In this document: positions 24,412 through 32,438 of the stretch, one piece after another
Layout: each line of letters starts with the position of its first letter
Position numbering within the stretch: position 1 is the stretch's first letter
Origin: a virus
IMG/VR virus record: IMGVR_UViG_3300050821_011111
Span: 1 to 39,858 of that record
Length of the DNA stretch: 39,858 nucleotides
Strand: one strand, 5' to 3'
Made by a program: the position numbers and the translations under genes
The notes under the pieces: generated by a model
Told to the model about the DNA's origin: nothing
Databases searched by the model: none
Seen by the model: the letters and a program-made list of their open reading frames with translations, nothing else

Positions 24412-25785
24412 ATGCCGACTACGATTACTCCGCAGCCCCAAGCGATCGTTCTCTCCCTTCCCGAATCGAAGGGCGATAAAGGCGATAAAGGCGATCGAGG
24501 GATTCAGGGGATCCAAGGTAACCCGGGGCAACCGGCGAACTGGCGGGGAACCTGGTCGTCGACGACGACCTACGGTCTAAACGACGGGATCTATTATAAC
24601 GGGGGAAGCTACATCGCGATCGCCCCGAATATTAATAAGCCGCCCGACGTTAATCCGGGTTTCTGGCAGCAAGTCGGAGCCCAAGGGCTACAGGGGATCC
24701 AGGGCGTCCAGGGGGTACAAGGGATCCAGGGCGTTAATACTTTTACGACGACGACGACGGATTTTACCGTTCCGTCGGTCGGGTTTACGAATCCCGTCTC
24801 CGTTCTCGACGCGAGCTGGGTCGTACCGGGCCAGTACATCTGGTTAGCGGGCGGCGCGGGAGCGGGCGTCGGCGGTTCGCTCCAGGTCCAATCCAAGGCC
24901 GGGAACTCCTTAACCCTTTTAAATCCGGCTCCGCTTCCCGGAGTCGCGGTCGGCGGAACTTTCGTCGCGCTCGGGGCGCTCTTTAGTTCGGGCGGGGCGA
25001 CCGGAAGTAAAGGCGATAGCCTCCCGATCGGCTCGATCTTTATGTTCGGGTCGAATACGCCTCCGGCGGGTTGTCTGCTCTGCGACGGGACGGCGGTTAG
25101 CCGCTCGACCTATAACGTCCTCTTCGGGATTTTCGGGACGAGCTTCGGAGCCGGGAACGGTTCTTCGACCTTTAATCTCCCCGATCTCCAAGGCCGCTTC
25201 CCGCTCGGGACCGGAGCCGGGGGCGGTTTAACGACCCGGGCCCTCGCCGCGAAAGGGGGCGAAGAGACGCACGCTCTCGCGATCGGCGAACTCGCCGCCC
25301 ATACCCATCCCGGTATTAATCATCTCCACCCCTTTACCGGCGTCGACCATCTCCACTCGCTCCAGGGGCATACTCACGTCGGCGTCAATCACCTCCATAA
25401 TATGGACCATTACCATATTATCCCGGCGGGTCAATTCTCCCACTCCCATACGTACGTCTGGCCCGCGAACGCCGGAAACCAGTGGGGCGTCGCGACTGCC
25501 GCTTGGGGTCAGCTTACTAGTAATACCGGCGTTACGGCTCTTCCCCAAGGCAATACCAATTACGCTAGCCAGACGAACGGGGCCTGGGTTAATACGGGAG
25601 CGTGCGATAGAGATTTAACGACGAGCGGGCCGAACGTTGGGACGACCGGCGCTTCGGATCGTTCGCTCGCTTCTTCGACGGGAGCGGCGGACCGCGACTT
25701 AACGACCGGGGCGACCGGGTCCGGGTCGGGGCATAACAATATGCCGCCCTTCCTAGGGATAGCTTTTATGGTAAAGGCCTCCTAA
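24412..25785 (+). CDS. Collagen-like tail fibre with CBM5/12-like domain and collar domain
   Basis: The 457-residue protein has two collagen-type GXY stretches (about 21-41 and 91-107) flanking a small CBM5/12-type domain (about 43-89, 'WRGTWSSTTTYGLNDGIYYN..SYIAI..N..PP'). Residues about 204-270 form a collar domain ('GSIFMFGSNTPPAGCLLCDGT', 'FNLPDLQGRFPLG') and about 293-350 hold many HTH/HLH/HSH histidine motifs. The C-terminus is Ala/Thr/Gly repeats. It shares the collar and histidine layout with the 22259 fibre, so the two are paralogous modules. Chitin or glycan binding by the CBM-like domain is inferred from pattern. Confidence 0.8.
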   Translation: MPTTITPQPQAIVLSLPESKGDKGDKGDRGIQGIQGNPGQPANWRGTWSSTTTYGLNDGIYYNGGSYIAIAPNINKPPDVNPGFWQQVGAQGLQGIQGVQGVQGIQGVNTFTTTTTDFTVPSVGFTNPVSVLDASWVVPGQYIWLAGGAGAGVGGSLQVQSKAGNSLTLLNPAPLPGVAVGGTFVALGALFSSGGATGSKGDSLPIGSIFMFGSNTPPAGCLLCDGTAVSRSTYNVLFGIFGTSFGAGNGSSTFNLPDLQGRFPLGTGAGGGLTTRALAAKGGEETHALAIGELAAHTHPGINHLHPFTGVDHLHSLQGHTHVGVNHLHNMDHYHIIPAGQFSHSHTYVWPANAGNQWGVATAAWGQLTSNTGVTALPQGNTNYASQTNGAWVNTGACDRDLTTSGPNVGTTGASDRSLASSTGAADRDLTTGATGSGSGHNNMPPFLGIAFMVKAS

Positions 25786-25786
25786 T

Positions 25787-26170
25787 TTGAATACGAGCGC
25801 CTATAGCGTCCCGATTACCGTCTTCCGGAACCGTTCCTGGTTGCAGAGCTTTACGCTTTACGACTCCGGCGGTAACCCTTTCGACGTCTCGAACGATACT
25901 CTCGCCTTAGCGATTATCCCGACCGGGCCCGGGGTTAGCGGGGCGGCTCCGCTCGTTACCGAGACCGGCCCGCTCGTTACCGGGGACGGCGGTAACGCCG
26001 TCGTCTTTACGGTCGGGGACGAGGAGATGGGCGGGCTAACGGCGGGAGCCCCCTATAACTGGCAGTTTATCCGCCGTCCGGGCTCGGGCTCGGGCGCGGC
26101 CTCCTATAGTACGGTCGTCGTCGCCGGGCCGCTTCTCGTTAACGATTCTCCCCCTCTCCCTTCTCCGTAA
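25787..26170 (+). CDS. Fibre-associated beta-sandwich protein (paralogue B)
   Basis: The 127-residue protein reads from a TTG start one base after the preceding stop; no upstream ATG exists in this frame. 'VPITVFRNRSWLQSFTLYDSGGNPFDVSNDTLALAII' resembles BppU-type N-domains and paralogue A at 24006. The C-terminus 'STVVVAGPLLVNDSPPLPSP' leads directly to the collagen fibre gene whose ATG follows at once. The role is inferred from pairing with the downstream fibre. Confidence 0.6.
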   Translation: MNTSAYSVPITVFRNRSWLQSFTLYDSGGNPFDVSNDTLALAIIPTGPGVSGAAPLVTETGPLVTGDGGNAVVFTVGDEEMGGLTAGAPYNWQFIRRPGSGSGAASYSTVVVAGPLLVNDSPPLPSP

Positions 26171-28171
26171 ATGCCCGACATCGCCGTAACGAGTAACGAG
26201 AATAAGATCGTCGTCTACAATACGACGGAGGAGATCCTCGTCGTTTTAGGACAGCCGATGGTCCCCGTCGAAGGCGGTAGCCAGGGGCCTCCCGGCCCGA
26301 TCGGTCCTCCCGGTCCTATTGGTCCGCAGGGCCCGAACGGCGGTCCCGGACCGAAAGGGGATAAAGGCGATAAAGGCGATACGGGGGCGACCGGTAGTAC
26401 GGGACAGCCCGGCCCGATAGGCCCGGCGGGAAGTACCGGCGCTCAGGGGCCTCAAGGGATCCAGGGGGCGACCGGCGCTACGGGCTCCCAAGGCCCAGTC
26501 GGCCCGACCGGCTCCCAGGGGATTCAGGGGCCGAAAGGCGATACCGGCGATACCGGCCCCGCTGGCCCTCAGGGCCCGCAGGGTATCCCCGGAACCTCGG
26601 GATCGGGTTCAGGAGATATGTCGAAATCGACCTACGATACCGCGAATCGCGGTTACGTAGATCGGGCGGTCCTAGCGGATAAAGCGACGGTTCTTTCGAC
26701 CGCCGGTACGACTCATCAATTCTGGAAGAACGGGAACGCTTGGGGGACGCCGGATTACTCGGATCTAACCGGAACGCCCGCGATCCCGGCGGCGAGTAGT
26801 ACGAACCCGGCGATGGACGGGACGGTCGCGGTCGGAACCGGGACGACCTTCGCCCGCTCGGACCACGTCCATCCGAGCGATACGAGTCGGCTCGCGGTCG
26901 GAGCCGCGCCGACGGCGCACGCTCCGAGTCATATTTCCGGTAGCGATATTATCCCGACCTTTACCCGGACGGCGATCGGGCTCGCTCCGGCTTCCGGCGG
27001 AAGTTCCGGAACGGCGAATTTTCTCTGCGAGAACGGGACTTGGTTAAATCCGGCGAGCGGAGCGATCGCCTATAACTCGGAGACGTGGAATTGGACGACG
27101 AAGACGACCGACGCGAATACCTCCGGGCAGCTCGGCCTTAACGCCGGACCCTGGGCCTCGGCGACGGCGATTAATGTAAACGTACAGGCTTCGGATAACC
27201 GGGATATGACGACGGCGTTCCAGACGCTTTTCGTTAGCGGGAACGAAATCCTGCTCCAGATGAAGACGGACTCGACCCGGTTCGCCCGCTATACCTTAAC
27301 CGGGAACGGAACGGCGACCGGGAACTGGTGGTCGTTTCCGGTAACCTGTACGTCGAGCGGAGGAACGATCTTAACCGGGAATACCCCGACGATTTTAACC
27401 CTAATCTCCCACTCCGGCCTTCTTTCCGGGGCCGGGGATATGTTAAAATCGACCTACGATACGAATCTCGACGGCGTCGTCGACTCGGCGTCGAGTGTAC
27501 CCTGGAGCGGGGTAACCGGCGCTCCGGCGGTTCCGGCGGCTTCGACGACGACCCCGGCGATGGACGGGACGGCGACGATAGGCGTCGGGACGGCCTACGC
27601 CCGTAACGATCACGTCCATCCGACGGATACTTCGCGACTCGCGGTCGGAGCCGCGCCGACGGCACACGCTACATCTCATAAGAGTGGCGGTTCGGACGTT
27701 CTCGCGCTCGATACCTTCGGAGCGACGACGGACGTTACTACACTCAATTCGAGCCTTACCGCGCACGGCCTCTTACCGAAGCTCGGCGGCGGAACGACGA
27801 ACTTTCTCCGGGCCGATGGAGCGTGGGCTCCGCCGCCTTACGATCTCGCCCTTTTCGCTCCCGGTAAACCGACGGCGAGCGCCCTTATCTCGCGCTTCCT
27901 CTTTAACCGCTCCGTTAGTTTCCCGATCGGTCTAACCGGTTCCGTCGCTTCGGCGGGAACGGCGGCGACCGCCTCGACGGTTTTTAACCTCGCGAAGAAC
28001 GGATCGAATATCGGGACGGTAACCTTCGCGGCGAGCGGGACTTCCGGAACCTTTAGCTTTAGCTCCGCCGTTTCGTTCGCGAGCGGGGACGTCTTAACGA
28101 TAACCGCTCCGGCGACTCCGGATACGACGCTCGCCGATATTAGCGTAACCCTTACCGGAACCCGGCTCTAA
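26171..28171 (+). CDS. Collagen-like tail fibre with duplicated DHVHP modules
   Basis: The 666-residue protein has a short N-terminal domain, then an uninterrupted collagen GXY tract at about 39-143 ('[19 protein letters not shown]' and following), a long trimeric rod. Two copies of a 70-residue module follow (about 195-262 and 443-515): 'PAMDGT...[31 protein letters not shown]' against 'PAMDGT...[29 protein letters not shown]'. Each is linked to a 'GDM.KSTYDT' element. The C-terminal beta domain (about 540-666) is a candidate receptor-binding tip. The 'DHVHP' motif is frequent in phage fibres. Confidence 0.8.
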   Translation: MPDIAVTSNENKIVVYNTTEEILVVLGQPMVPVEGGSQGPPGPIGPPGPIGPQGPNGGPGPKGDKGDKGDTGATGSTGQPGPIGPAGSTGAQGPQGIQGATGATGSQGPVGPTGSQGIQGPKGDTGDTGPAGPQGPQGIPGTSGSGSGDMSKSTYDTANRGYVDRAVLADKATVLSTAGTTHQFWKNGNAWGTPDYSDLTGTPAIPAASSTNPAMDGTVAVGTGTTFARSDHVHPSDTSRLAVGAAPTAHAPSHISGSDIIPTFTRTAIGLAPASGGSSGTANFLCENGTWLNPASGAIAYNSETWNWTTKTTDANTSGQLGLNAGPWASATAINVNVQASDNRDMTTAFQTLFVSGNEILLQMKTDSTRFARYTLTGNGTATGNWWSFPVTCTSSGGTILTGNTPTILTLISHSGLLSGAGDMLKSTYDTNLDGVVDSASSVPWSGVTGAPAVPAASTTTPAMDGTATIGVGTAYARNDHVHPTDTSRLAVGAAPTAHATSHKSGGSDVLALDTFGATTDVTTLNSSLTAHGLLPKLGGGTTNFLRADGAWAPPPYDLALFAPGKPTASALISRFLFNRSVSFPIGLTGSVASAGTAATASTVFNLAKNGSNIGTVTFAASGTSGTFSFSSAVSFASGDVLTITAPATPDTTLADISVTLTGTRL

Positions 28172-28178
28172 ACCCCCG

Positions 28179-28859
28179 ATGGCGATTACCGTACCGCAAA
28201 TTAAAAAGGGGAATTCGAGTAGCGGGACCTCCGCTTCCGTTACCTTAGCGACGACGACGACCGGAAATACGCTCGTCGTCGTAGTTAGCGCGTACAACGC
28301 CGCCGCGAACTTAACGGTAACGACGATGGGGGTCTCGACGGGCTCGATTAGCTCGGCGGCTAAATTCGGCGCGTTCGCCGGAATAGCGGGAACTTACGCG
28401 CCGATTGAGGTCTGGGTAGCGCCGAATATTACCGGCGGGACGACTCCCCTCCTAGTCGTTAATCTTAGCGGAACGACGAGCGCGACGGATTTTTTCGCCT
28501 ACGAATTAGCCGGGATGTCCTCGGCGACGGTTCCGGACGGGACGGCGGCGGGAGCGGCGAACGCGGCGGCGACGGCTTGCGTTACCCCGATTATAACGAC
28601 GGCGAACGCGGGGAGTATCGTTTTCGGGGTTTTCTCCCCGGCGAACGTTATATCGAGCGGGGGGAGCGGCTGGACGGGATCGCTCGTCGGGCAGACGACC
28701 GGTTCGTTAACCGAGTACGCGATTCAAACCGCCCCCGGAACGTCCCAAGCGACCGCTACCCAGAATCCCTCCGGAGTTTACGCGAGCTACATTTTCGCGC
28801 TCGCTCCGACGGGCGGCGTCGTTCCGTCCCGGCCTCCCCAAATAATCGTAGTTAATTAA
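28179..28859 (+). CDS. Putative surface/fibre tip protein, beta-sandwich
   Basis: The 226-residue protein is rich in Ala, Thr, Ser and Gly with regular strands ('SASVTLATTTTGNTLVVVVSAY', 'IEVWVAPNITGGTTPLLVVN', 'ASYIFALAPTGG'). This jelly-roll-like composition is common in viral or surface proteins ('gn.lvv......' pattern). It follows the collagen fibre by 7 nt and ends with TAA inside the leader region of the next gene. It may be an additional tip or decoration protein. An exact CGTAGTTA at 28280-28287 falls inside the coding region and encodes part of a Val-Val-Ser run. Confidence 0.5.
   Translation: MAITVPQIKKGNSSSGTSASVTLATTTTGNTLVVVVSAYNAAANLTVTTMGVSTGSISSAAKFGAFAGIAGTYAPIEVWVAPNITGGTTPLLVVNLSGTTSATDFFAYELAGMSSATVPDGTAAGAANAAATACVTPIITTANAGSIVFGVFSPANVISSGGSGWTGSLVGQTTGSLTEYAIQTAPGTSQATATQNPSGVYASYIFALAPTGGVVPSRPPQIIVVN
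28847..28854 (+). promoter_or_regulatory. CGTAGTTA leader motif, 6 nt before holin-cassette gene
   Basis: The motif overlaps the last codons of the preceding gene and ends 6 nt before ATG 28861; spacer ATTAAT. Confidence 0.5.
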
Positions 28860-28860
28860 T

Positions 28861-29265
28861 ATGGCCGAGAACGGTTCTAAACCGAGTAATGGTAAGCATA
28901 CGACCGACTGGTCGAAAGTAATCGGCGGCGCGTTGGGAGTGCTTATTCTGGGGCTGCAAGGGGTAAACCTTAGCGAATTAACCCACGTCGGCGCGGCGGG
29001 CGACGCCCGGGCCGAATCGCTCCGGGCGATCGAGGAGGAAGGTAGGCAGCGGGCCGAAGCGCTTAAAGGGATCGCTACCTCCGTCGACCAGAATACAAAG
29101 ATTCTCGAAACGGTCGAGACCTCGATCGAGCAGAACTCCAAGATTATCGCCGACGGGTCGAAGATGCTCGACTCGGATTCGAAGGCTCTCCAGAACCAGC
29201 AGAAGATTCTCGATCTACTACAGCGGAACCTAGACGCCCGGGCGAAAGCGGAGCCGAGCCCGTAA
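28861..29265 (+). CDS. Single-TM coiled-coil protein, putative lysis-cassette component
   Basis: The 134-residue protein has one predicted membrane helix (about 20-37, 'VIGGALGVLILGLQGVNL') followed by about 90 residues of heptad-rich coiled coil ('SLRAIEEEGRQRAEALKGIATSVDQNTKILETVE'). This arrangement fits spanin-like or holin-accessory proteins. It is adjacent to a two-TM holin-like gene (next start overlaps as TAAATG). No lipobox or endolysin is associated. The alternative is a tail-associated scaffolding coil. Confidence 0.5.
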   Translation: MAENGSKPSNGKHTTDWSKVIGGALGVLILGLQGVNLSELTHVGAAGDARAESLRAIEEEGRQRAEALKGIATSVDQNTKILETVETSIEQNSKIIADGSKMLDSDSKALQNQQKILDLLQRNLDARAKAEPSP

Positions 29266-29484
29266 ATGGAACGCTGGAAGCTAGTCCTCGCGTGGGGTTG
29301 CCTAGCGATGTTTTTCGGGATCCCGCTCCTTACCCTTACGCTCCATCTCGTAAATCTCGCGAACCCGGCGGCTTTCTCCGCCCATTTACCGGAGTTTAAA
29401 TACTTCGCGGATTACCTTCGGACGATTACGGCGATAATTATTTCGCTCGCCGGACTCCATACCGTGGAACTTTTTAAGAAGTAG
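29266..29484 (+). CDS. Two-TM holin-like protein
   Basis: The 72-residue protein has two hydrophobic segments (about 6-29 and 46-68) with a short polar loop and a basic C-terminus (LFKK), the size and topology of class II holins. It is the last gene of the plus-strand late block and meets the minus-strand cluster at 29485. The function is inferred from topology and position; no endolysin gene lies next to it. Confidence 0.5.
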   Translation: MERWKLVLAWGCLAMFFGIPLLTLTLHLVNLANPAAFSAHLPEFKYFADYLRTITAIIISLAGLHTVELFKK

Positions 29485-29589
29485 CTACGGTAAGACGCCG
29501 GTCTCGACGAGTTTAACGGCGAGAGCGTGCCCCTCGACCGCTTCCGCGTCCTGGACGCGTTTAACCTTCTCTTCGTCTTCGTCGTCCAT
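29485..29589 (-). CDS. Very small acidic protein (34 codons)
   Basis: The frame starts at ATG 29589, one base after the stop of the upstream gene (TAG-A-ATG), and ends with TAG at 29485. The product starts MDDEDEEKVKRVQDAEAVEG and ends 'LVETGVLP'. Codon choice matches the neighbours and the tight coupling supports a real gene. No function is recognised. It is the last gene of the minus-strand cluster. Confidence 0.5.
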   Translation of the reverse strand: MDDEDEEKVKRVQDAEAVEGHALAVKLVETGVLP

Positions 29590-29590
29590 T

Positions 29591-29848
29591 CTAGTTCTTT
29601 CCCCGGGCTTTCCGGGCGCGGATTTCGCGGAGCTGCGCCTCGGAAGGAGGAGCGACGACGATCTCTTCTTCCTTCTTAAAGATCTCTATCGCGCAGGGAA
29701 CGCAGACGATCCGCTTCCCTTCCGGGCTCGACGTAGCTCTCCAGACTTTCGCCCCGCAGACAGTACACCGTTCCCGTACGGAAAGTAACTCGGGAACCCG
29801 ACCTTTAACGATCCGGGTGCAGACCAGTATTTCGGCTTTTTCGTTCAT
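29591..29848 (-). CDS. Zinc-ribbon protein (two CxxC)
   Basis: The 85-residue protein contains CTVC (about 28-31) and CVPC (about 49-52), 21 residues apart, a typical zinc-ribbon. A charged C-terminus follows ('EAQLREIRARKARGKN'). Such small phage zinc-ribbons often act in DNA or RNA binding or modify host polymerase, but no specific family is identified. Its start overlaps the end of the upstream gene (29805), and the next small gene follows after one base. Confidence 0.6.
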   Translation of the reverse strand: MNEKAEILVCTRIVKGRVPELLSVRERCTVCGAKVWRATSSPEGKRIVCVPCAIEIFKKEEEIVVAPPSEAQLREIRARKARGKN

Positions 29849-30023
29849 TCGAGATTGGCTCTCTCTTGCTCTCTTCTAGTTCGACCCAGAACGCGATCGC
29901 GCTGAGGCTACCGTTGTAATCTTTCGGGATCCGGCCTTCTCTCTTCCAGCGCCGTAACGTCTCCCTCGACCACTTATCGTTAAGAAGGTAGAATCGGAGA
30001 AGCTTAAGCGGGTTTCTTCTCAT
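29805..30023 (-). CDS. Small helix-turn-helix protein
   Basis: The 72-residue protein carries 'LNDKWSRETLRRWKREGRIPKDY', a winged HTH pattern resembling excisionase/MerR first helices ('ls..tlrrW.reGrip'). It overlaps its upstream neighbour by 20 nt and the downstream zinc-ribbon gene by 44 nt. A regulator role is inferred. It may be a second excisionase-like or Cro-like protein besides the one at 35074. Confidence 0.55.
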   Translation of the reverse strand: MRRNPLKLLRFYLLNDKWSRETLRRWKREGRIPKDYNGSLSAIAFWVELEESKREPISNERKSRNTGLHPDR

Positions 30024-30243
30024 CGGCGGTAAATAGCTTCTCGAAATATTCGGTCGAAACGGGAACCGTTAAGCGGAGATGGACGTCGATCGTCCGGGTT
30101 CCTTCTTCGAGCGCGAGCGCGGCTTCCCGAAGTTCCGAGAAGCTCGCGTAGACCCGGGTTATTAGCTTTAGGCTTACCTCGGCGAGCCCGACGAATTGGC
30201 CGTTCGCGTAGACGAAGGCGATTAGTTTTTCTTTGTCTTCCAT
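30004..30243 (-). CDS. Small hypothetical protein in minus-strand cluster
   Basis: The start at ATG 30243 (MEDKEKLIAFVY) is preferred; the in-frame upstream ATGs extend further into the neighbouring gene. The 79-residue product is beta then helix: 'LIAFVYANGQFVGLAEVSLKLITRVYASFSELREAALALEE', then 'TIDVHLRLTVPV'. It overlaps the two-TM gene by 22 nt and the HTH gene by 20 nt, so it is translationally coupled on both sides. No family recognised. Confidence 0.55.
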   Translation of the reverse strand: MEDKEKLIAFVYANGQFVGLAEVSLKLITRVYASFSELREAALALEEGTRTIDVHLRLTVPVSTEYFEKLFTADEKKPA

Positions 30244-30416
30244 AGCGTCCCCCATCGGAACATTAACGCGCCCCATATTATCCCCCCGACGAAGGAAGCT
30301 CCGACCGAATTATCGGTATCTTTCCCGAAAACGGATTGGGAGAGAAGAGCGATTAGAATAAACCCTCCGAAGAAGACTACCCACCAGACGGGCGACCGGA
30401 GGTAGCGGGTACTCAT
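30222..30416 (-). CDS. Small two-TM membrane protein
   Basis: The 64-residue protein has two hydrophobic helices (about 10-30 and 38-53) with positively charged ends, 'WKTKKN' at the C-terminus. Its ATG overlaps the TGA of the upstream gene (ATGA). It could be a superinfection-exclusion or holin-like protein of the lysogenic cluster, but topology alone does not decide. No signal cleavage site is clear. Confidence 0.55.
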   Translation of the reverse strand: MSTRYLRSPVWWVVFFGGFILIALLSQSVFGKDTDNSVGASFVGGIIWGALMFRWGTLWKTKKN

Positions 30417-31213
30417 AGAGCCGCCTTTTCAACTAGGAAATAACGAGCCGCGTTTAGTTTACCGGTCATCCGAATAAACCCTAGTTTCCGGAGATTGGAA
30501 CGGACGGGGCCTTGATTCGCATAGGGTAACGTTTCGTCTAAGCTAAATATTAAAGCTGCGAATTCCCGAGGAGTTAGCCCCGTTTCCGTTCGCGGAAAAA
30601 CCGCTCGTAAACGTTCTCCTAGTTGGGTATACTTAGCGTTAGCTTTATCTATCTTTTTTCTAACGGACGATCGTTGCGCCGCCGCTCGTTGTAGATGCAT
30701 CTTTTCGGGATTTCTCTTCCAAGCCTCCCGACAAGCTTCGTGGGCTCTAGATCGGAGTTCGTTAAATCGTTCGGGCTCGGCCTCTAAAGCCTTTAGAAAC
30801 CCTCCGGCCATAGCGGAAATCGTAGCCGCCGATTTTTCTGGATTCCGTTTATGCCAATCGGCTCTCATCGCCGACATTTCTTCGCTATGGGTCGCTTTCC
30901 ACTCTGCCGCCGCCGCGAGCGGAACGATTAAACTTAACCGAAATTCTTCGGGGTTCTCCTTCTTCCACTTCCTCGCCGCTTCCGTCGCGAGGGGTTGGTT
31001 CTTAAGAGCGAGCGCTCTTACTTCGTCCGGATGCTCCGCTTGCCATTGCTTAACTTTTTCTAAAAGAGCCTCTATCCGTAAGGCTAACGCTACGATCATC
31101 TTATCGCTCGGATTCGCCCAAGAGGCCCTCTGGGCCGCTTCGCAATTCATCGAGATCGTTAATTTCTTTAAGAAATTCTGGTATTGTACTAACTCTAAAG
31201 TTTTGTCGTCCAT
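30413..31213 (-). CDS. Repeat-containing protein with W-x(3-4)-N/H-P-E units and C-terminal winged-helix-like domain
   Basis: The start at ATG 31213 (MDDKTLEL) is supported by AAAGGA 5 nt upstream; a longer frame to 31267 would cross a strong hairpin. The 266 residues hold about five degenerate units with a Trp followed by N/H-P-[ED]: W57 'WQAEHPDE', W83 'WKKENPEE', W105 'WKATHSEE', W120 'WHKRNPEK', W165 'WKRNPEK'. The C-terminal 60 residues ('TPREFAALIF..DETLPYANQGPVRSNLRKLGFI') look like a winged helix. DNA binding is plausible. It ends in one of the few TGA stops. Confidence 0.6.
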   Translation of the reverse strand: MDDKTLELVQYQNFLKKLTISMNCEAAQRASWANPSDKMIVALALRIEALLEKVKQWQAEHPDEVRALALKNQPLATEAARKWKKENPEEFRLSLIVPLAAAAEWKATHSEEMSAMRADWHKRNPEKSAATISAMAGGFLKALEAEPERFNELRSRAHEACREAWKRNPEKMHLQRAAAQRSSVRKKIDKANAKYTQLGERLRAVFPRTETGLTPREFAALIFSLDETLPYANQGPVRSNLRKLGFIRMTGKLNAARYFLVEKAAL

Positions 31214-31230
31214 ATAGATCCTTTCGGGAA

Positions 31231-31258
31231 GGACGTCTCGGGGAAACCCGAGACGTCC
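31231..31258 (-). promoter_or_regulatory. 12-bp perfect intercistronic hairpin before 31213 gene
   Basis: GGACGTCTCGGG (31231-31242) pairs with CCCGAGACGTCC (31247-31258) around a 4-nt loop. It lies between the stop of the coiled-coil gene and the AAAGGA ribosome site of the next gene on the minus strand. No T-run follows, so mRNA stabilisation or translational control is more likely than termination. Confidence 0.65.
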
Positions 31259-31271
31259 CGTTTCCAAGGAT

Positions 31272-32354
31272 TTAGAATCCTTCGGCGACGATCTTCGCCG
31301 CGATCCGGACGATCGGATCGAGATTCCGTTTTAGAGTCTCGATCTTCTTCCGAGGAAGAAGATCGAGCGCGGTCGTAATCTCTCCGAAGGTAAGCTCCAT
31401 CTTCGAGAACCCTTGCGACTGGGAGATAAGTCTATCGAGATGCCGCTCGTACTTCGGGTCGAGCGTCTCGGCGGCTTTCGCCGCTTCTTCCGCTTTCGCC
31501 GCTTCTTCCGCCGATTTCTTCGCGGCGGCCTCGATCGCTTTCGCCGATCGCTCCGCCCGTTCGGCTTCCTCCTTCGCCTTTAAGGCTCGGGCGTCCGCCG
31601 CTTCCTTAAGCGCGGAATCCTTCGGGACCGCGACCGGCGGAATTACTTCCCCTTCGACCGCGACCGGCTCCGGAGCGACGAACTTCGCCGCGTCCTCTTC
31701 CGCTTTCGCGGCGGCTAGGGCGCTCGCTTCGGCCCGCTCCTTCGCTTCCCGGGCCTCCTTAATAAGCGCCGCCTTCTCTTCCTCTAGACGGCGGACCTCG
31801 GCTTCGTGGTAGGCTTTAAGCTCCCGGGCGGCTTTCTCCTTCGCCTCCCGTTCCTTCGCCGCCTTCTCCCGCTCGTACCTCTCCGCCCGGATTTTCGCTT
31901 CCTCGGCGAGACGAAGATCGCGCTGCCTCGCGTCCTCATTCGTCTGGGCCCAGTGCTCGAAGTCGCTCGGGTTCCGGAGACCGAGACGGCGGAGCTGGTC
32001 CGCCATCGGCTCGACCGGGGTACCCCCGAAATCGATAATCTCGGAAGGGATGAGACTCTGGAACTTATTAATAAGGTCCATATCCCAGTGCAGGTTATGC
32101 CCCGCCGAGACGTAGAGATTAATCTTTTCGAGCGGAAGCTTCGGAAAGAGCCGCTCGACCGTCCGGTCCCAGGCGGCGGGCGTCGCGCCCATCGCGGCGG
32201 CCTTCTCGCGCATATGGCGGAAGGCGAGGCAGGACCGCCCTAACGCGACGGTCGCGTCGAAGTACGCCTCGTCCATCGCCCCGAAGTAATCCTTCGGGAT
32301 CGAGCTAAACCTACCTAGCTCGGAATTTAACCAATCGACTAAACTAACTGTCAT
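31272..32354 (-). CDS. DUF3102-like N-terminus with long Ala/Glu/Lys coiled coil
   Basis: The 360-residue product starts at ATG 32354; an in-frame GTG at 32420 would add 22 residues and reduce the gap to the upstream gene, so the start is uncertain. Residues about 30-100 ('GRSCLAFRHMREKAAAMGATPAAWDRTVERLFPKLPLEKINLYV') resemble DUF3102-type DNA-binding units ('aGr.L.e.k.......w...l......y......'). Residues about 140-300 are a TolA-like charged coiled coil (EKAAKEREAKEKAA and similar). A short helical domain ends the protein. It may be a structural DNA-binding or partition factor. Confidence 0.55.
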   Translation of the reverse strand: MTVSLVDWLNSELGRFSSIPKDYFGAMDEAYFDATVALGRSCLAFRHMREKAAAMGATPAAWDRTVERLFPKLPLEKINLYVSAGHNLHWDMDLINKFQSLIPSEIIDFGGTPVEPMADQLRRLGLRNPSDFEHWAQTNEDARQRDLRLAEEAKIRAERYEREKAAKEREAKEKAARELKAYHEAEVRRLEEEKAALIKEAREAKERAEASALAAAKAEEDAAKFVAPEPVAVEGEVIPPVAVPKDSALKEAADARALKAKEEAERAERSAKAIEAAAKKSAEEAAKAEEAAKAAETLDPKYERHLDRLISQSQGFSKMELTFGEITTALDLLPRKKIETLKRNLDPIVRIAAKIVAEGF

Positions 32355-32438
32355 AATAGATACTAGTACCGGCCTGGTTACCGGCGGGTTACGCTCCTCG
32401 GGGTTAATCCCTCCGGACACCGTAACAGGTGAGCGAAA

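Noticed and set aside
26280-26600. Non-coding tandem repeat
   Set aside because: The periodicity is nine bases of GXY codons in a collagen-like coding tract.
28280-28287. CGTAGTTA as a start signal inside the 28179 gene
   Set aside because: No suitable start codon follows at the usual distance; it encodes part of a Val-Val-Ser run.
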